Both the position numbers and the translations under genes were made by a program. Below, in pieces: positions 13,655 through 14,410 of a stretch of 14,410 nucleotides of DNA. The notes under the pieces were generated by a model that was given only the letters and a program-made list of their open reading frames with translations, had not been told where the DNA came from and did not search any database. Position 1 is the first letter of the stretch, and every line of letters starts with the position of its first letter. The stretch is from Chloroflexi bacterium UBA4730 (GTDB lineage: Bacteria > Chloroflexota > Limnocylindria > P2-11E): assembly GCA_002404155.1 (NCBI GenBank), contig DHJC01000038.1:71071-85480 (forward strand), given 5' to 3'.

Positions 13655-14410
13655 CATTGCGAGGTGAGATCGAGTCCTTCCCGATCGAGACGGTCGTTCA
13701 GCTCATCCACTCGACGAGCAAGACCGGACAGCTCGAGGTCCGCGGCACCGACGGCGCGGGCGGCACGCTCGGATTCGACGACGGGCGGCTCATTGCCGCC
13801 ATCGCCGGCGAGGAGGCCGGCGAGCCGGCGCTCGGCGTCGTGTTCGCGGTCGCCGACGGCGCCTTCGAGTTCATCCCATGGGCCGACCCACCGGCGGCGA
13901 ATCTTGCCGGCGACCTCGACCAGCTGCTCGACAAGGCGGTCGAGGAGCGCGATCGCATCGTCGCCATCCGCAAGGTCATCCCCGACGACCGCTCGCGGTT
14001 CCGGCTCTCCGAGCGAGCGGCCGACAAGGGGGACATCACGCTCTCGTCCAATCAGTGGCGGACCTTGCTCGCCGTAAACGGTGAGCGCGACGTGAACGGC
14101 GTCGCCGAACACCTGAAGGCGGGGAAGCTCGCGACCCGCGTGTCGCTCGCGGCGCTCGTCGATCAGGGCTTCATCGACGTCCTCGAGCCGGCTCCGGCGC
14201 CGGAACAGTGGAGCCCGCCCACCTCCGAGTGGGTCGCTCCGGCGCCGGAAGCACAGCCCTGGGCTCCACCCCAGCCTGCATCCGCACCGCAGCAGTGGGA
14301 GTCGGTCGCCTCAGCCGAGGCGCCGGCGCAGGCCTGGGACCAGTCCCCTTCCGCGCCCCAGAGCTGGGAGCCGCAGTCGACCCCGGCGCCAAGCTGGGAG
14401 CAGTCGACGC
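13651..14410 (+). CDS. DUF4388 protein with tryptophan-spaced Pro/Ala-rich tail, 3'-truncated by window edge
   Basis: Open from the ATG at 13651 to the window end (253 residues seen). Residues 1-90 match the DUF4388 fold: GEIESFPIETVVQLIHS, KTGQLEVRG, GTLGFDDGRLIAA, then GVVFAVADGAFEFIP. Such domains occur in proteins tied to small GTPases, motility or signalling scaffolds and have no known enzymatic activity. Residues 91-178 are helical and resemble a winged helix (NQWRTLLAVNGERDVNGVAEHL, VSLAALVDQGFIDVL). From 179 the chain is a disordered-looking tail rich in P, A, Q, S and E with tryptophans at 187, 194, 204, 216, 229, 239 and 249. The start overlaps the ATPase stop (ATGA), with GAGGAGG at 13637-13643 as ribosome site. 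The true C-terminus lies beyond the window, so more domains may follow. Its role with the ATPase is unknown. Confidence 0.85.
   Translation, partial: MTLRGEIESFPIETVVQLIHSTSKTGQLEVRGTDGAGGTLGFDDGRLIAAIAGEEAGEPALGVVFAVADGAFEFIPWADPPAANLAGDLDQLLDKAVEERDRIVAIRKVIPDDRSRFRLSERAADKGDITLSSNQWRTLLAVNGERDVNGVAEHLKAGKLATRVSLAALVDQGFIDVLEPAPAPEQWSPPTSEWVAPAPEAQPWAPPQPASAPQQWESVASAEAPAQAWDQSPSAPQSWEPQSTPAPSWEQST
14191..14250 (+). repeat. 15-bp direct repeat containing a 12-bp palindrome
   Basis: GCTCCGGCGCCGGAA occurs at 14191-14205 and again at 14236-14250, exactly 45 bp apart, so both copies encode APAPE in the tail of the DUF4388 protein. Each copy contains the perfect palindrome TCCGGCGCCGGA. The 15-codon phase points to internal duplication of a tail unit. 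Confidence 0.7.

Noticed and set aside
12434..13657. 407-residue - strand open frame opposite the ABC ATPase
   Set aside because: The + strand has every ABC ATPase motif; the reverse frame is a GC-rich shadow.
1..14410. Mobile element, CRISPR array, phage genes or a defence system
   Set aside because: No transposase, integrase, terminal repeats, spaced direct repeats or defence-type domains; all genes look like resident chromosomal metabolism, envelope or signalling genes.

Overview
The window is GC-rich chromosomal DNA (I estimate close to 70% G+C, with strong G/C bias at third codon positions). It holds nine protein genes, no RNA genes, no insertion sequences and no CRISPR array. Codon style, gene density and a gene set mixing a glucosyl-3-phosphoglycerate synthase, a debranching-type glucosidase, a DedA protein, a MalK/MsmX-type ATPase and a DUF4388 protein suggest a free-living Chloroflexota or Actinobacteriota-type bacterium. 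A Chloroflexota lineage is my best guess; no rRNA or other decisive marker is present.

Layout: (1) 1-1470, + strand, the 3' four fifths of typA/bipA. (2) 1471-1868, a gene-free spacer between convergent genes, with several hairpins and a short 12-bp tandem repeat. (3) 8187 down to 1869, - strand, a tight four-gene operon: a mannosylglycerate-synthase-like/GpgS-like glycosyltransferase, a debranching-enzyme-type glucosidase, a GT4 glycosyltransferase, and a two-USP-domain protein fused to a GpgS-type (GT81) catalytic domain. Two junctions are GTGA stop/start overlaps and the third is a 15-nt gap carrying a Shine-Dalgarno sequence. (4) 8188-8271, an 84-bp divergent promoter region. (5) 8272-11885, + strand, a DedA membrane protein whose stop overlaps the start of a PAP2 phosphatase fused in frame to a complete GH38 alpha-mannosidase/mannosylglycerate-hydrolase-type domain. 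(6) 11990-12532, a small probably exported protein of unknown function. (7) 12569-14410, a MalK/MsmX-type sugar ABC ATPase overlapping (ATGA) a DUF4388 protein with a tryptophan-spaced Pro/Ala-rich tail that runs off the window.

The most interesting part is 1869-11885. Two glycosyltransferases resemble enzymes that attach glucose or mannose to glycerate or 3-phosphoglycerate. They share an operon with a GT4 enzyme and a glucosidase, and are divergent to a membrane-tethered GH38 enzyme whose bacterial relatives include mannosylglycerate hydrolases. I infer a locus for making and recycling a glucosyl-/mannosyl-glycerate-type solute or a related glycoconjugate, with the stress-domain fusion as a possible regulatory link. 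The domain identities are read from sequence motifs; the shared pathway is inference.
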